64,000 bases of DNA from Halococcus sediminicola (GCF_000755245.1 NZ_BBMP01000005.1:158408-222407); one strand, 5' to 3'. Counted from the stretch's first letter, positions 16,865 to 25,658 are shown. The notes: generated by a model not told the origin, from the letters alone. Numbers and translations: made by a program.

Positions 16865-18511
16865 TCAGAAGTCTGCCAAACGGCGCTGACTTTGCTCATC
16901 AATTGACTGTCCGTCTTCTACGCTCTTGTTTTCGGCTTCATTGCTCATGTGTCGGCGACGGTCTTGGGAAAGCGACGCGCGGCGACGGGTCTCGGGATCA
17001 TCAAGTGCCGCGCGAGCCTGGTCAGCGAACTGGCTGAACTGCTCGCGAGCTATAGTTGCCTCACGTTCAAAGTCAACAATTGGATAGGGGTAGTCAGCAT
17101 CTGATACATTGCCAATTGTGACGCCGCACTCGTGCTGGACGTGAATCGGCGCTCGCTCGGAGCGAGCGAGGAACTCCTCGGGAAGATCGCGAAGTTCGGG
17201 AACGTACTCGCGGATAAACTCGCCAGTGGGATCGTTCTCGCGAGCTTGTTTCCACGGATTGTAGATCCGATTCGGGTGGCAGCCAACAAGGCCACATTGC
17301 ATCTGCCACTGAGCGTAGTTGATCGCTGGATCTGCGTCGATCAGATGGTAGTACATGAAATCTGCACCGATGCGCCACCATTGTTTCAAGATGTAGCCGA
17401 AAAACGAGGCGACCATCGCCCGCATTCGGAAGTTCAGCCAGCCGGTTTCAGTGAGGGCGCGCATCGATGCATCGACCATCGGAAATCCAGTCTGTCCCTC
17501 CTTCCACGCGGTGATGAGTTCCGAATCACGCTCGTCGCTATCCGCATAGAGTCCCCGGAGTACAGGGTTGACGGCTTCTTTTGTGAGTGTGGGGTTGTCA
17601 GCAAGCTTCTGGCGGAAATGGCGGTTCCAGTACAATCGCGATTCGAAGAGGTCACGGGCGCGCTCGGCTCCGCCACGTTCGATGCCCGCCTGATAGATCT
17701 GCCGAACCGAGAGCACGCCGAATCGGAGATACGGCGAGAGCCGTGAGGTTCGTTGTTCGGCTTCGGCTGGTGGTGAAATCCCACCGGGGTACTGATCCAT
17801 GGTTTTCGCACGAGTGAACCAATCGAGACGACGGTGGGCCGCGCGATGGCTACCACGAGGGACGTCTCGTTTTGCAGAGCTGATATCGTGTTGGGCTTCG
17901 ATCTCGTCAATAGTGACATCGCTTGTGCAAGCATCCGCTTTGGAAACGAGGAGATCTGAATCAGGCGACGAATGACATTCGCTACTCAGATATGTCTCAC
18001 ACTGCTCAGCCCATCTTTCGCGCGAGTCGATTCCTCGCTTTTGGGCATCGAAGACGATTGCTCCCTCCGGAACCGCCTCGGTTTTGATGTTGCCGTCTCG
18101 CTGGTTTTCGGCCCGAACCAAATCAGTGATCCGTGCTTCGAACTCATCGTCACGCCGGGCACCGTAGCGGGCAGTCGGATGGCGGGTGTGGCAGAGATAC
18201 ATCCTCTCGGCATTCGAGTCACTGAGAAGAGTAGCAAGCCGCTCAGCAGGGGCGCCATATAGAAACGCGAGCTCCGATCCACGTTCACGGTACTGCTCGC
18301 GAAGGCTGGAGAGACATTCGTGAAGAAATGCGATCCGTCCGTCACAGGCGAGCGAATCCGTACCGTAGAACTGAGGGTCGAAGACGAAGACGGGTTGGAC
18401 TGTCGCCTCTTCATCGCGGGCGCGTGCAGCGGCTCGGTTGAGTGCTGGATTGTCTTCGACCCGGAGGTCCGTCCGGTGCCAAACAACGATTGTCTCGTCG
18501 CTGGTAGTCAC
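16865..18511 (-). CDS. phr: deoxyribodipyrimidine photolyase (cryptochrome/photolyase family)
   Basis: A 548-aa flavoprotein. The N-terminal antenna domain begins IVVWHRTDLRVEDNPAL. The C-terminal FAD domain shows RLSPYLRFGVLSVRQIYQ, LYWNRHFRQKL, TGFPMVDASMRALTETGWL and INYAQWQMQCG, all hallmark photolyase segments. The enzyme uses blue light to reverse UV pyrimidine dimers. It overlaps the upstream SWIM gene by four bases (ATGA), and RadA is just beyond, making a three-gene repair block on one strand. A poorly conserved, charged 60-residue tail ends the protein. Length is slightly above the class I norm. Confidence 0.95.
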   Translation of the reverse strand: MTTSDETIVVWHRTDLRVEDNPALNRAAARARDEEATVQPVFVFDPQFYGTDSLACDGRIAFLHECLSSLREQYRERGSELAFLYGAPAERLATLLSDSNAERMYLCHTRHPTARYGARRDDEFEARITDLVRAENQRDGNIKTEAVPEGAIVFDAQKRGIDSRERWAEQCETYLSSECHSSPDSDLLVSKADACTSDVTIDEIEAQHDISSAKRDVPRGSHRAAHRRLDWFTRAKTMDQYPGGISPPAEAEQRTSRLSPYLRFGVLSVRQIYQAGIERGGAERARDLFESRLYWNRHFRQKLADNPTLTKEAVNPVLRGLYADSDERDSELITAWKEGQTGFPMVDASMRALTETGWLNFRMRAMVASFFGYILKQWWRIGADFMYYHLIDADPAINYAQWQMQCGLVGCHPNRIYNPWKQARENDPTGEFIREYVPELRDLPEEFLARSERAPIHVQHECGVTIGNVSDADYPYPIVDFEREATIAREQFSQFADQARAALDDPETRRRASLSQDRRRHMSNEAENKSVEDGQSIDEQSQRRLADF

Positions 18512-18912
18512 GGTGAGGGAGATTTACTCTCTTTGAATCGGTTGAGATCGCGCTGGAGGCTGACGAGTTCGGCGCGCTGGGCTGCGAGATTAGCGATGTG
18601 TTCATCAAGCTTACCGAGGGCCTCCTGAACCTCCTCATCGAGCGAGTCGAGGTCACGGCTGCCGGCTTCGATGCGGGCGCGGCGAATGTGCTTGCAATCC
18701 GCTTCCCGATACATGAAGTCCGGACACGTACAGGAGGGCGTTCGGATATCGACGAGATACTCGATTCCCTCTTCACTGTAGACTTGGTAGATATCCGGGC
18801 CGTATTCGATGACAGTCAGCCGTTCGGTGAGTGCCCGGCGGTCGCGCTTGTCGATTGCGTGTTTGAACGGTTGCGTTGCGAGCGCTTCGTCGTACGATGT
18901 GGATGTACTCAT
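18508..18912 (-). CDS. SWIM zinc-finger protein
   Basis: A 134-aa protein with a SWIM motif, CTCPDFMYREADCKHI (CxC then CxH), at about residues 65-80, preceded by the usual short beta sheet (YQVYSEEGIEYLVDIRTPS). The C-terminal part is a predicted coiled coil (LDEEVQEALGKLDEHIANLA). SWIM domains bind zinc and mediate DNA or protein contacts; in eukaryotes and archaea SWIM proteins work with Rad51/RadA-type recombinases. Its position between photolyase (overlapping by ATGA) and RadA (18 bases away) fits a RadA accessory role, which is an inference. Confidence 0.88.
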   Translation of the reverse strand: MSTSTSYDEALATQPFKHAIDKRDRRALTERLTVIEYGPDIYQVYSEEGIEYLVDIRTPSCTCPDFMYREADCKHIRRARIEAGSRDLDSLDEEVQEALGKLDEHIANLAAQRAELVSLQRDLNRFKESKSPSP

Positions 18913-18930
18913 GAATCTAGCTCCAGGTGG

Positions 18931-19965
18931 TCATTCAGGCATCAGTCCCTCAGTCTCGACCCGCATCACCGCCTCGCCGTCAGGGAGGCTCGGAGCGTCG
19001 ACGAGTCGAACGATACGTTTCGTGCCCTTCGAGTTCTTGAGATACAGGCGAACGGTCGACTTGTGGCCGAGGATATTTCCACCGATGGGCTTGGTGGGAT
19101 CGCCGAAGTACGAATCGGGGTTGCTCTGGACCTGATTCGTCACCAGTACTGCGGTATTGTAGAGGTCGGCCAACCGCGAGAGGTCGTGGAGATGGCGGTT
19201 GAGCTTCTGCTGGCGCTGGGCGAGCTCGCCACGGCCGACGTACTCCGCGCGAAAGTGGGCGGTCAGCGAATCGACGCAGACCGCCTGCACTGGCCACTCC
19301 GAACCCTCGTACTCGGCAGCGATGTCTTGGGCCTTCTCGGCGAGGAGCATCTGATGGTTCGAGTTGAACGCTTTAGCCACGTGAATCCGCTCGAGGACGG
19401 ATTCGAGCAGCGCATCCATCGCTGCCTCGTCGGTCGGCCCACCGTCGATGGCTCGCTGGTTCATCGTCGCGGCGAGCACCTCATCGGGGAGCCCACGAAC
19501 CATCTGCCCGATGCGTTCGGGACGGAAGCAGTCCTCGGTATCGATGAACACTGCGCGTCCCTCAAGTCCACCGTGCTCGGTCGGGAGTTGGACATTTACT
19601 GCGAGTTGGTGGGTTATTTGGGATTTGCCGACCCCGAATTCGCCGTAGACTTCGGTGATCGACTGCGTTTCGACACCACCGCCAAGAAGTTCATCAACTT
19701 TGTCGACCCGCCAGCCGAGCTTACCGATCTCGTTACGGCGGCTGAGAACGTCCGTTCCGCTTTCGAATCCACCAATGTCAGCTTCATCACGAGCGGCGGT
19801 AATGATGTCCGCTGCAGTGCTTTCGCCGATGTCAGCTGTGTTCGAAAGCTCACCGGGACTAGCGACCGCGATGCCCTGATAGGAGTCGAAGCCCGAATCG
19901 ATGAGTTTGTCAGCGGTCGCTGGCCCAACCCCCGGGAGGCTCTCGAAGTCTATGGTTGCTGCCAT
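18931..19965 (-). CDS. radA: DNA repair and recombination protein RadA
   Basis: A 344-aa recombinase. The N-terminal helix-hairpin-helix domain ([17 protein letters not shown]) is followed by the ATPase core, with Walker A GEFGVGKS and the conserved phrases [35 protein letters not shown] and [11 protein letters not shown]. RadA forms filaments on single-stranded DNA and catalyses strand exchange. The length matches the single-copy haloarchaeal RadA, but a few residues differ from the usual sequence (CF where TF is common in DTEDTFRPERI), so a divergent second copy on an accessory replicon cannot be excluded. It is the likely first gene of the RadA-SWIM-photolyase operon. Confidence 0.94.
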   Translation of the reverse strand: MAATIDFESLPGVGPATADKLIDSGFDSYQGIAVASPGELSNTADIGESTAADIITAARDEADIGGFESGTDVLSRRNEIGKLGWRVDKVDELLGGGVETQSITEVYGEFGVGKSQITHQLAVNVQLPTEHGGLEGRAVFIDTEDCFRPERIGQMVRGLPDEVLAATMNQRAIDGGPTDEAAMDALLESVLERIHVAKAFNSNHQMLLAEKAQDIAAEYEGSEWPVQAVCVDSLTAHFRAEYVGRGELAQRQQKLNRHLHDLSRLADLYNTAVLVTNQVQSNPDSYFGDPTKPIGGNILGHKSTVRLYLKNSKGTKRIVRLVDAPSLPDGEAVMRVETEGLMPE

Positions 19966-20222
19966 ACATTAGAGAACGGCCTCTTGAGGGATAAGTCGGC
20001 GTTAACAGCATTGTGAAAGTGGAGCCGCTCCCATTGAAACAGCCGAAATCGCGGAGCAGTAGCTTTGAGTCGGATGTCAGGAATACATTCACTCGACTTG
20101 CACCCGTCGAATCCTACCGTGGTGAGATATGATTCAAGATCGGCGGGCGTGTGGGCTCGTACGTCCATAGTTTCCTCGGCGACAGCTGTGTCACCGGTCT
20201 CATAGCAATCTCCGTTCAGCGC
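19950..20222 (-). pseudogene. possible SAM-methyltransferase 3' fragment
   Basis: The minus strand reads GDCYETGDTAVAEETMDVRA then HTPADLESYLTTVGFDGCK. The DLxxYLTxxGF phrase is like the C-terminal end of class I SAM-dependent methyltransferases. The fragment begins at the left boundary of the TnpB element at about 20222 and has no N-terminal SAM-binding part. It overlaps the RadA start by a few bases, so its last codons may be out of frame. It was probably cut when the element inserted. Confidence 0.35.
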
Positions 20223-20285
20223 GGATACCACGCCGTTTACGGCGTGGAGGAGCGCGCAATTCTTCGCAACCGCTACACGGTGACG

Positions 20286-20420
20286 TTACTGCTCGCCGGA
20301 ATCCAACCGCTTCGCGCCTTCGAGCATCATTCCCTTCCATGTGTAGCCGCGCTCGTCTTTCAGCGCCGCGAGCTGTTCGTGCTGTTCGTCGCTTAGGGTG
20401 AATCGGACTTCTTTCCCCAT
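20286..20420 (-). CDS. 44-aa CopG/RHH-like small protein of the TnpB element
   Basis: The frame reads MGKEVRFTLSDEQHEQLAAL then KDERGYTWKGMMLEGAKRLD and SGEQ. The short strand VRFTL followed by two helices, the second containing GYTWKGMML, is the layout of ribbon-helix-helix DNA-binding proteins. It starts 60 bases from the tnpB start and is read divergently. Small genes of this kind commonly accompany haloarchaeal tnpB, so a repressor of the element is a reasonable inference. Confidence 0.7.
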   Translation of the reverse strand: MGKEVRFTLSDEQHEQLAALKDERGYTWKGMMLEGAKRLDSGEQ

Positions 20421-20479
20421 GCATTGTGTTATCCGTGAGTCCTATGTGTGTTGCGGTCGTATCCGGTACTGTCGGAGAA

Positions 20480-21716
20480 TGACCGCCACAGCCACCAAGA
20501 CCCTCGAAGCCACGCTCGTCACACCCACCACGGGCAAAGAGCGCGGGCTTCAGCGAACAGTGGCGAACTACCGGCGAGCGCTCCGCAAATCGTTCGGCGC
20601 ACGGGCGACCACGCAAGCAGCGGTCAACGACGTTGTGACGCCGTACACGCTCACTTCGTATGCGAAGGACGCGCTCAAGAGCTACGTCCCGAAGCTTCGG
20701 GACACCTACGGCGCGTCCGAACTCGCCGACGACCACCCCGTTCGGTTTACGAACCGCGGGTTCCGTCTCGACCACTCCGCCGACCGCGAAGCCGAGTTCT
20801 GCTGGTACGTTCCGCAGGCCGGTCGTGGCAACGGGTTCTGGATGCCGTTGCACATCAATCCCGAACAACGCGGTCTGTGGTTCGGTTTGCTTGATGGCGA
20901 CCTCTCCGCTGGCGAGTTCCGGCTTCAGGAACGCCGAACGCGGTGGGTTCTCCACGTCATCGTCGAGCGCGAGGTTCCCGAACCCGGCAAGATGGACGAA
21001 CCCACCCACGTCGGCTTCGACATCGGCGAATCCAAGCTCTTGGCGGGCTGTGCCTGCCGAGACGACGGTACTCCGGTTCGTCCGATGTTCGTTGACGGCG
21101 GTCGGGCGCGACACCTCCGCAAAGAGATGTACACCACGCTCAAGCGATTCAAGAGCGCGATGCCGCCGAGTGGCGCACCGACGAACGGTCCGACCACTAC
21201 CAGAACGCGCTCACCGACATCGTTGAGAAGGCATCCCGGCGGGCCGTCGAGTACGCCGAGTCCTTCGAGCACCCGGTTATCGCCCTCGAAGACCTCTCGT
21301 ACATCCGCGAACGGTTCGATTATGGCGCGTATATGAACCGACGGTTGCACTCATGGGCATTCGCCCGGCTTCAGGACCGGATCGAGGACAAAGCCCGCGA
21401 AGCCGGTATCGCCGTCGAGTTCGTCGCCCCGGCGTACACGAGCCAGACGTGCCACGCCTGCGGCCACATTGGCCGGCGGAGCGAGCAGGCGGAGTTCCGC
21501 TGTACGAACACCGACTGTTGGGTATCGGAGTACCAAGCGGATTTGAACGCGGCCAGCAACATCGCCAGTCGCGTTGACCCGTGGGGAGAGAGCCTGCCGT
21601 TGAAATCGGCGGGCGATGACTCGCCACAGGACGGGAGTGCCCTTGACAGCACCACAGCCCACCGAAAGACGAGCCGGACATCCCGGCAGATGACGCTTTC
21701 GACCTTCGCGGGCTGA
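20480..21716 (+). pseudogene. tnpB: tnpB, RNA-guided endonuclease, frameshifted
   Basis: From the ATG at 20480 (MTATATKTLEATLVTPTTGK) the first frame runs through THVGFDIGESKLLAGCA, the RuvC-I region, up to about 21150. The sequence then continues in another frame as ERDAAEWRTDERSDHYQNAL, EHPVIALEDLSYIRERFDYG (RuvC-II, with its glutamate) and TSQTCHACGHIGRR ... FRCTNTDCW, the zinc finger, ending with the RuvC-III aspartate region EYQADLNAASNIA. One missing base at about 21150-21153 (KRF to ERD) explains the break. The family cuts DNA next to the element guided by an RNA from the right end. As written the gene is not functional unless the deletion is a sequencing error. Confidence 0.85.
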
Positions 21717-21786
21717 AACCTCTCCGGGAGACCGGATTCCCACCGTGTGGGATTCCCCGACCTTCAGGCCGGGGGAGGATGTCAAA
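21717..21786 (+). ncRNA. 3' end of TnpB guide RNA (omega/reRNA) scaffold
   Basis: Directly after the tnpB stop are two hairpins: CCCAC-CGT-GTGGG at 21740-21752, and CCCCGACC-TTCA-GGCCGGGG at 21756-21775 with one mismatched pair. The element ends at about 21785 (GTCAA). In TnpB systems the guide RNA spans the 3' end of tnpB through this hairpin and takes its guide from the DNA just outside. Here the guide would begin at about 21786, in the CorC/HlyC coding sequence. Confidence 0.6.
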
Positions 21787-22149
21787 ACGATGGAAGACGT
21801 GCTCGAGGAGATCGTCGGCGAGATACTGGTCGGTGACGAGGAACACCCAATCGAGTTCGTCAGCGACGATACCGTCCTAGTGAATGGCTCGGTCAACATC
21901 CACGAAGTCAACGAGGCTCTCGGCATCGTATTGCCGGAGGGCGAAGAGTTCGAGACTATCGCGGGGTTCATGTTCAACCGTGCGGGCCGTCTCATCGAGC
22001 AAGGCGAGACGTTTGACTATGAGAACGTGGCGCTGCGGGCCGAGCAGGTCGAAGACACTCGTATCCAGAAAGTTCAGGTGAGCGTCGATCGCACTACCAC
22101 CGAACTGGTCGAAGAGGAATCACTGACCAGTGAGGATGAATCCGATTGA
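21787..22149 (+). pseudogene. C-terminal fragment of a CNNM/CorC (HlyC-type) transporter
   Basis: About 120 residues beginning at the TnpB element boundary: TMEDVLEEIVGEILVGDEE, then the CorC/HlyC-associated domain (VLVNGSVNIHEVNEALGIVL, ETIAGFMFNRAGRLIEQGET). Missing upstream are the DUF21 membrane domain and the first CBS domain; in a complete protein TMEDVLEEIVGEI is the end of the CBS pair. The membrane part is not found on the left side of the element, so the locus was rearranged or deleted rather than simply interrupted. An ATG at 21790 could allow expression of the soluble domain alone, but that is speculative. Confidence 0.82.
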
Positions 22150-22343
22150 CGGGCAGCGTTTCAGCGGCTGTGTCGTGTGGGCATTGTTTTCGGTAACTCT
22201 GTTCTGTCGTTGAGACTCGGTCGATCAGTTCACGGAGACGTGCGACCGTGCAATCAGTTGTTCACACTTCTACAGTTGGAAGCTATTCCCATCGAGAAAC
22301 GGGTGAAAACCATTAGGGAGTCGGAAACCCACCCCTACCTACG

Positions 22344-23213
22344 ATGTATGAGAATATCCTGCTCCCGTTCGACGATAGCGAGGGCGCAGCGGAGGTACTC
22401 CATCACGCCAGCGAGATCGCCCACTGGGCCAACGCGACTATCCACGTGCTTTACGTCGCCGACATAAAGCGTGACAGTGTTACGGTGGTCGAGGGCCATA
22501 CTGTCGATGCCCTGGTGCAGGAGGGTGAGGACATCGTCGACGAGGCCGCGAAAACACTAGAGACGCTCGGAGTTTCGTACGAGACGGATGTCGTCCAAGG
22601 TAATCCCGCCCCGACGGTCGTCGACTACGCCCAGCGATACGACCAAGATTTGATCGTGATGCCAACCCACGGCCGTGAAGGGATTTCACGATACCTCATC
22701 GGAAGCGTTTCGGAGAAGGTCGTTCGTCTCTCGTCAACTCCCGTGCTCACAGTCCGCATGCAACCCGATGAACAATTGACGTTCCCCTATGAGAGCATCC
22801 TCCTCCCAACTGATGGGAGTACTGCGGCGACGCACGCCGCGAAGTATCTTACCCGGCTTGCGGCAGCCCTAGATGCAACTGTGCATGTGCTGTCCGTCGT
22901 CGAAGACTCCACGTTCGGGCCGGACGTCCGGTCGGCGGATTTCGGGAAAGAAACCAAACAAGCCGCAGCCGACGCCGTAGAGACCGTCGTCTCTGAGGCC
23001 GAAACGTGTGGGGTGGCCAATACCGTCCGTCATATCGAACACGGGTCGCCCGTCGAGGAAATTCTCGACAGTATCGAATCGAACGACATACACGCCGTTG
23101 GAATGGGAACGACAGGAAAGCGTGGCACGGATCGTATTTTGCTCGGTAGTGTGGCTGAAAAGACTGTTCGCTCGGCACCAGTTCCCGTCATAACTGTCAC
23201 CCAGCCAGAGTAA
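22344..23213 (+). CDS. tandem-domain universal stress protein (UspA family)
   Basis: A 289-aa protein made of two USP domains. The first opens MYENILLPFDDSEGAAEVL and contains PTHGREGISRYLIGSVSEKV; the second opens YESILLPTDGSTAATHAAKY and contains MGTTGKRGTDRILLGSVAEK. The GxxGxxxxxxGS(V) ATP-binding loop is present in both halves. Such proteins are usually dimeric or pseudo-dimeric nucleotide binders of the cytoplasm with roles in stress tolerance. It is monocistronic, with a 194-base AT-richer leader region and no obvious partner. Confidence 0.93.
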   Translation: MYENILLPFDDSEGAAEVLHHASEIAHWANATIHVLYVADIKRDSVTVVEGHTVDALVQEGEDIVDEAAKTLETLGVSYETDVVQGNPAPTVVDYAQRYDQDLIVMPTHGREGISRYLIGSVSEKVVRLSSTPVLTVRMQPDEQLTFPYESILLPTDGSTAATHAAKYLTRLAAALDATVHVLSVVEDSTFGPDVRSADFGKETKQAAADAVETVVSEAETCGVANTVRHIEHGSPVEEILDSIESNDIHAVGMGTTGKRGTDRILLGSVAEKTVRSAPVPVITVTQPE

Positions 23214-23389
23214 CCCTGACGGTCGACCAAACCAATCATGTCATGAGTACCTGGTGACCAAGCGCCTCGGAGAGTCCAAGAAGCCATCAGATATTCAATG
23301 GGGCGAGGCGTCCGGCCGATAATTGGGTAAGACCGACAGCAAACTCATCTGGCGTGAGCGATTGCGTTGACGAGCGTGCGTTGCCCAAG

Positions 23390-23572
23390 TCAGAGCAGTG
23401 CTTCGGCCAACACGTACGGCGAGCACTGACCCGGCTTGTCGCCGAGTGTTGCCGTCGCCCGACGGACGAACTTGCGACGCTCGTCGGTGTCGAGGGCGGT
23501 GAAGCCCTTCGGCTCGGCGTGGTAATATATGACACGCGGTAGCACGCCGTAAGAACTGCCCTCGATAACCAA
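23390..23572 (-). CDS. possible 60-aa hypothetical protein
   Basis: MVIEGSSYGVLPRVIYYHAE then PKGFTALDTDERRKFVRRAT leads to TLGDKPGQCSPYVLAEALL. The composition looks coding, with a charged helix in the middle, but I do not recognise a family. It lies between the USP gene and the second orc gene with no clear promoter. It may equally be a fragment of a decayed gene. Confidence 0.3.
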   Translation of the reverse strand: MVIEGSSYGVLPRVIYYHAEPKGFTALDTDERRKFVRRATATLGDKPGQCSPYVLAEALL

Positions 23573-23641
23573 GGTTTCGAGACTGATACCACCTCAATAC
23601 CTTCTTGGATGGATTCGCGAACGTCATTAACCTTCGAGGCA

Positions 23642-23776
23642 ATGGGCCTGCTGTGCGTCGTCGCGACAGGAATCCTCGACTGGATACTGTCCAATCTATT
23701 TCTTTTAGGTGGCGGTGTCTTCTCCGTTGTCTTCTCTATCGCGACGCTGGTCGCACAGCACAACTACAAGTCATGA
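23642..23776 (+). CDS. possible 44-aa small membrane protein
   Basis: The frame MGLLCVVATGILDWILSNLF then LLGGGVFSVVFSIATLVAQH ends NYKS and forms two hydrophobic stretches with almost no charge. It could be a small membrane protein or the tail of a decayed one. It lies just before the left pair of origin-type repeats. No family was recognised. Confidence 0.3.
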   Translation: MGLLCVVATGILDWILSNLFLLGGGVFSVVFSIATLVAQHNYKS

Positions 23777-23822
23777 TTCTGGTCTGTAGCTGAAATGTTG
23801 TTACTTGCCTTACTTTTTGTCG

Positions 23823-23877
23823 CTCACTCGGTGCGAGGTGTGTCCAGTAGATAGCTGCTCACTCGGTACGAGGTGTG
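23823..23877 (+). repeat. two origin-type repeats at the 3' end of the second orc gene
   Basis: CTCACTCGGTGCGAGGTGTG at 23823-23842 is followed by the same 20-mer with one change (GTGC to GTAC) at 23858-23877. The second copy overlaps the orc stop codon and encodes its last residues (LTPRTE). The copies are 35 bases apart start to start, in the same orientation. Confidence 0.8.
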
Positions 23878-25070
23878 AGCTCAGAGGAGTCCTCAAGAGC
23901 CTCCAGGACGACTTCCGGCTCGGTGATGAGTGTGTGTTCGAGATAAGCTCCCTCGTAATCTCCCCCTCCTGTATGGTTCGCTTCCAAGAGGCCGAGAAAT
24001 GCTTGCTCTTTCAGAAGTCGATAAACACGGTCCTGTGAGATTGTATCCATTCCCTCCCGATCTATGAGACGCTGATAGAAGTCGTAAATCGCTGAAGTTC
24101 GAAAGGCTGTGCTGTTCTGACTTTTAGTAAGTAGCGCCAGTGCTTGGAGGATGTATTTCACATGAGGTGGAGAACCACTGATGAGCTGTTTCACTCGGTT
24201 GACCTCAGCTCTCGTCAATGCTGCGTCGATATGAGATTCGGTTACTGTCGATGCTGTCTCCTTTTCTGCGAGCCGTCCAGCTTCGTAGAGCATGTCGACT
24301 GCTTTTCGTGCATCTCCATGCTCTCGTCCGGCGAGAGCTGCAGTTTTTGGTATCACGCCATCTTCTAAAACACCGCTCTGGAATGCTGCACGACGACTGT
24401 CTAGAATTGCCCGAAGTTGCTCTGGGTCATAAGGGTTGAAGATGAGTTCGTTGTCCTGCAGACTCGAGTGAATCCGCTCGTCGAGTCGCTCTTTGTACTC
24501 AACTTTGTTGCTGATACAAATTACACCAATATGGCAGTCTGCTTTCCCGCTTTCTTTGGCTCGAGAGAGACTACGAAGGAGCTCATCATCGTCTAGCTTA
24601 TCAATTTCATCGAGAATAGCGACAAACGCGTCCACCTTGTACTCATTGAGGATTTCCCAAGCAATGTCTCGATAGGTAGCTGCTCCGATCCCTTTTCGCG
24701 GGACATCTCGATCTGCCTCGACGTTTTGTCCAAGCTGGTATGTCAATTCTCGACTTGCTTGTGTCTCGGTTGTGTAATCAGAGCAATCTATGTAGGCGTG
24801 TCGGAGGACAACTCCGTTTTCTTCTGCTTTTCGCTGAGCTTCCCGTGTTGTGCACCGTGATACGAGTGATTTACCAGTTCCTGTTTTTCCATATATAATC
24901 ACTGAATCAGGAGGCCCTCCGCGAGTTCCTGGACCGAGAGCTTGTCCCATCTCAGTGACTTCGCTATCTCGTCCTACGACTCGATCCAGTCCAGGTACAT
25001 GCCCTACCCGAAGAAGCTCGCGGCGGTTGAAGATATCTCCTCCACCAAAGATGTCGTCAGTGTCAACCAT
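23859..25070 (-). CDS. Orc1/Cdc6-type replication initiator, second copy
   Basis: About 403 aa from MVDTDDIFGGGDIFNRRELL at 25070; the frame is open to 25133, but that extension is made of an origin-type repeat (TRCEV), so the inner start is preferred. Walker A is IIYGKTGTGKS, Walker B is FVAILDEIDKLDDDE, sensor 1 is IGVICISNKVEYKERL, and the C-terminal winged helix ends with LEALEDSSELTPRTE. It belongs to the plasmid or secondary-origin type of haloarchaeal Orc proteins rather than the subfamily of the 8629 gene. Five copies of a 20-bp repeat flank and overlap both ends of the gene. It probably recognises them and starts replication here. Confidence 0.94.
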   Translation of the reverse strand: MVDTDDIFGGGDIFNRRELLRVGHVPGLDRVVGRDSEVTEMGQALGPGTRGGPPDSVIIYGKTGTGKSLVSRCTTREAQRKAEENGVVLRHAYIDCSDYTTETQASRELTYQLGQNVEADRDVPRKGIGAATYRDIAWEILNEYKVDAFVAILDEIDKLDDDELLRSLSRAKESGKADCHIGVICISNKVEYKERLDERIHSSLQDNELIFNPYDPEQLRAILDSRRAAFQSGVLEDGVIPKTAALAGREHGDARKAVDMLYEAGRLAEKETASTVTESHIDAALTRAEVNRVKQLISGSPPHVKYILQALALLTKSQNSTAFRTSAIYDFYQRLIDREGMDTISQDRVYRLLKEQAFLGLLEANHTGGGDYEGAYLEHTLITEPEVVLEALEDSSELTPRTE

Positions 25071-25107
25071 ACGCACTCCCTCTATTCCCAGCCAGTTAAG
25101 CATAGCG

Positions 25108-25123
25108 ACCTCGCACCGAGTGA
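25108..25123 (-). repeat. origin-type repeat, third copy (partial)
   Basis: ACCTCGCACCGAGTGA matches 16 of the 20 bases of the repeat, in the opposite orientation to the left pair. It lies at the 5' end of the orc gene and would encode TRCEV if the longer start were used. Confidence 0.65.
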
Positions 25124-25197
25124 CCTTCAACAATCACACTTGTGAGGCTCTAATGGTTCTTATTTTCTACCTTTATATACTACTACTGCGAGAGACA

Positions 25198-25217
25198 CAC
25201 ACCTCGCACCGAGTGAG
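25198..25217 (-). repeat. origin-type repeat, fourth copy
   Basis: CACACCTCGCACCGAGTGAG is the exact reverse complement of the 20-mer at 23823. It sits about 130 bases upstream of the preferred orc start. Confidence 0.85.
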
Positions 25218-25380
25218 AATCATACTATGTAGAGCCATGGATTTCTAATTCCCAATATAAATCTTTGTATAGGGGTAAAATTGTAGCGAAACTCTGTCGC
25301 TAGAAGGTTTGTATTCTCTTTCCATCCGAAACCACTCTTCTCTTTATACGGTCGGATCTACACGGACTCATCTGAGGCAA

Positions 25381-25400
25381 CTCACTCGGTGCGAGGTGTG
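25381..25400 (+). repeat. origin-type repeat, fifth copy
   Basis: An exact copy of CTCACTCGGTGCGAGGTGTG, facing the fourth copy across 163 bases of AT-rich DNA. Confidence 0.85.
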
Positions 25401-25658
25401 TCTGTGTGGCTTCGATCAAAACCAAGAATCCCTCAGATTGGTCAGGTACCCCGATCCGTCCCGCTCGCGCTTGAGTACTTCCATTGAGCGCGAGACTTCC
25501 TGTTTCCGTGATTCAAGTTTGAGCCCCAGTGGGATTTCACAGTTAGTCAATTCATTGAGTGGCCGTGAGACTACAGCGAACACGAGCTCAATACTCTTCA
25601 TTATCTATTTTTGAATATTTGAGGATAAAAATGGGGAGATCATTTGCCGCTCACAGCA

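Larger units (their letters stand above)
20222..21786 (+). mobile_element. IS200/IS605-superfamily element (TnpB only, IS1341 type)
   Basis: The element carries tnpB (20480-21716) and a small divergent gene (20286-20420) but no tnpA. The left end has a hairpin, CCACGCCGTTTACGGCGTGG at 20228-20247; the right end has two hairpins (21740-21775) and finishes with GGATGTCAA, typical of haloarchaeal IS605-type right ends. It abuts the methyltransferase fragment on the left and the truncated CorC/HlyC gene on the right. With no TnpA, movement would need help from elsewhere. Confidence 0.8.

Noticed and set aside
25071..25133. longer start of the second orc gene
   Set aside because: The extension is built from an origin-type repeat and is not seen in Orc proteins; the start at 25070 gives the usual N-terminus.
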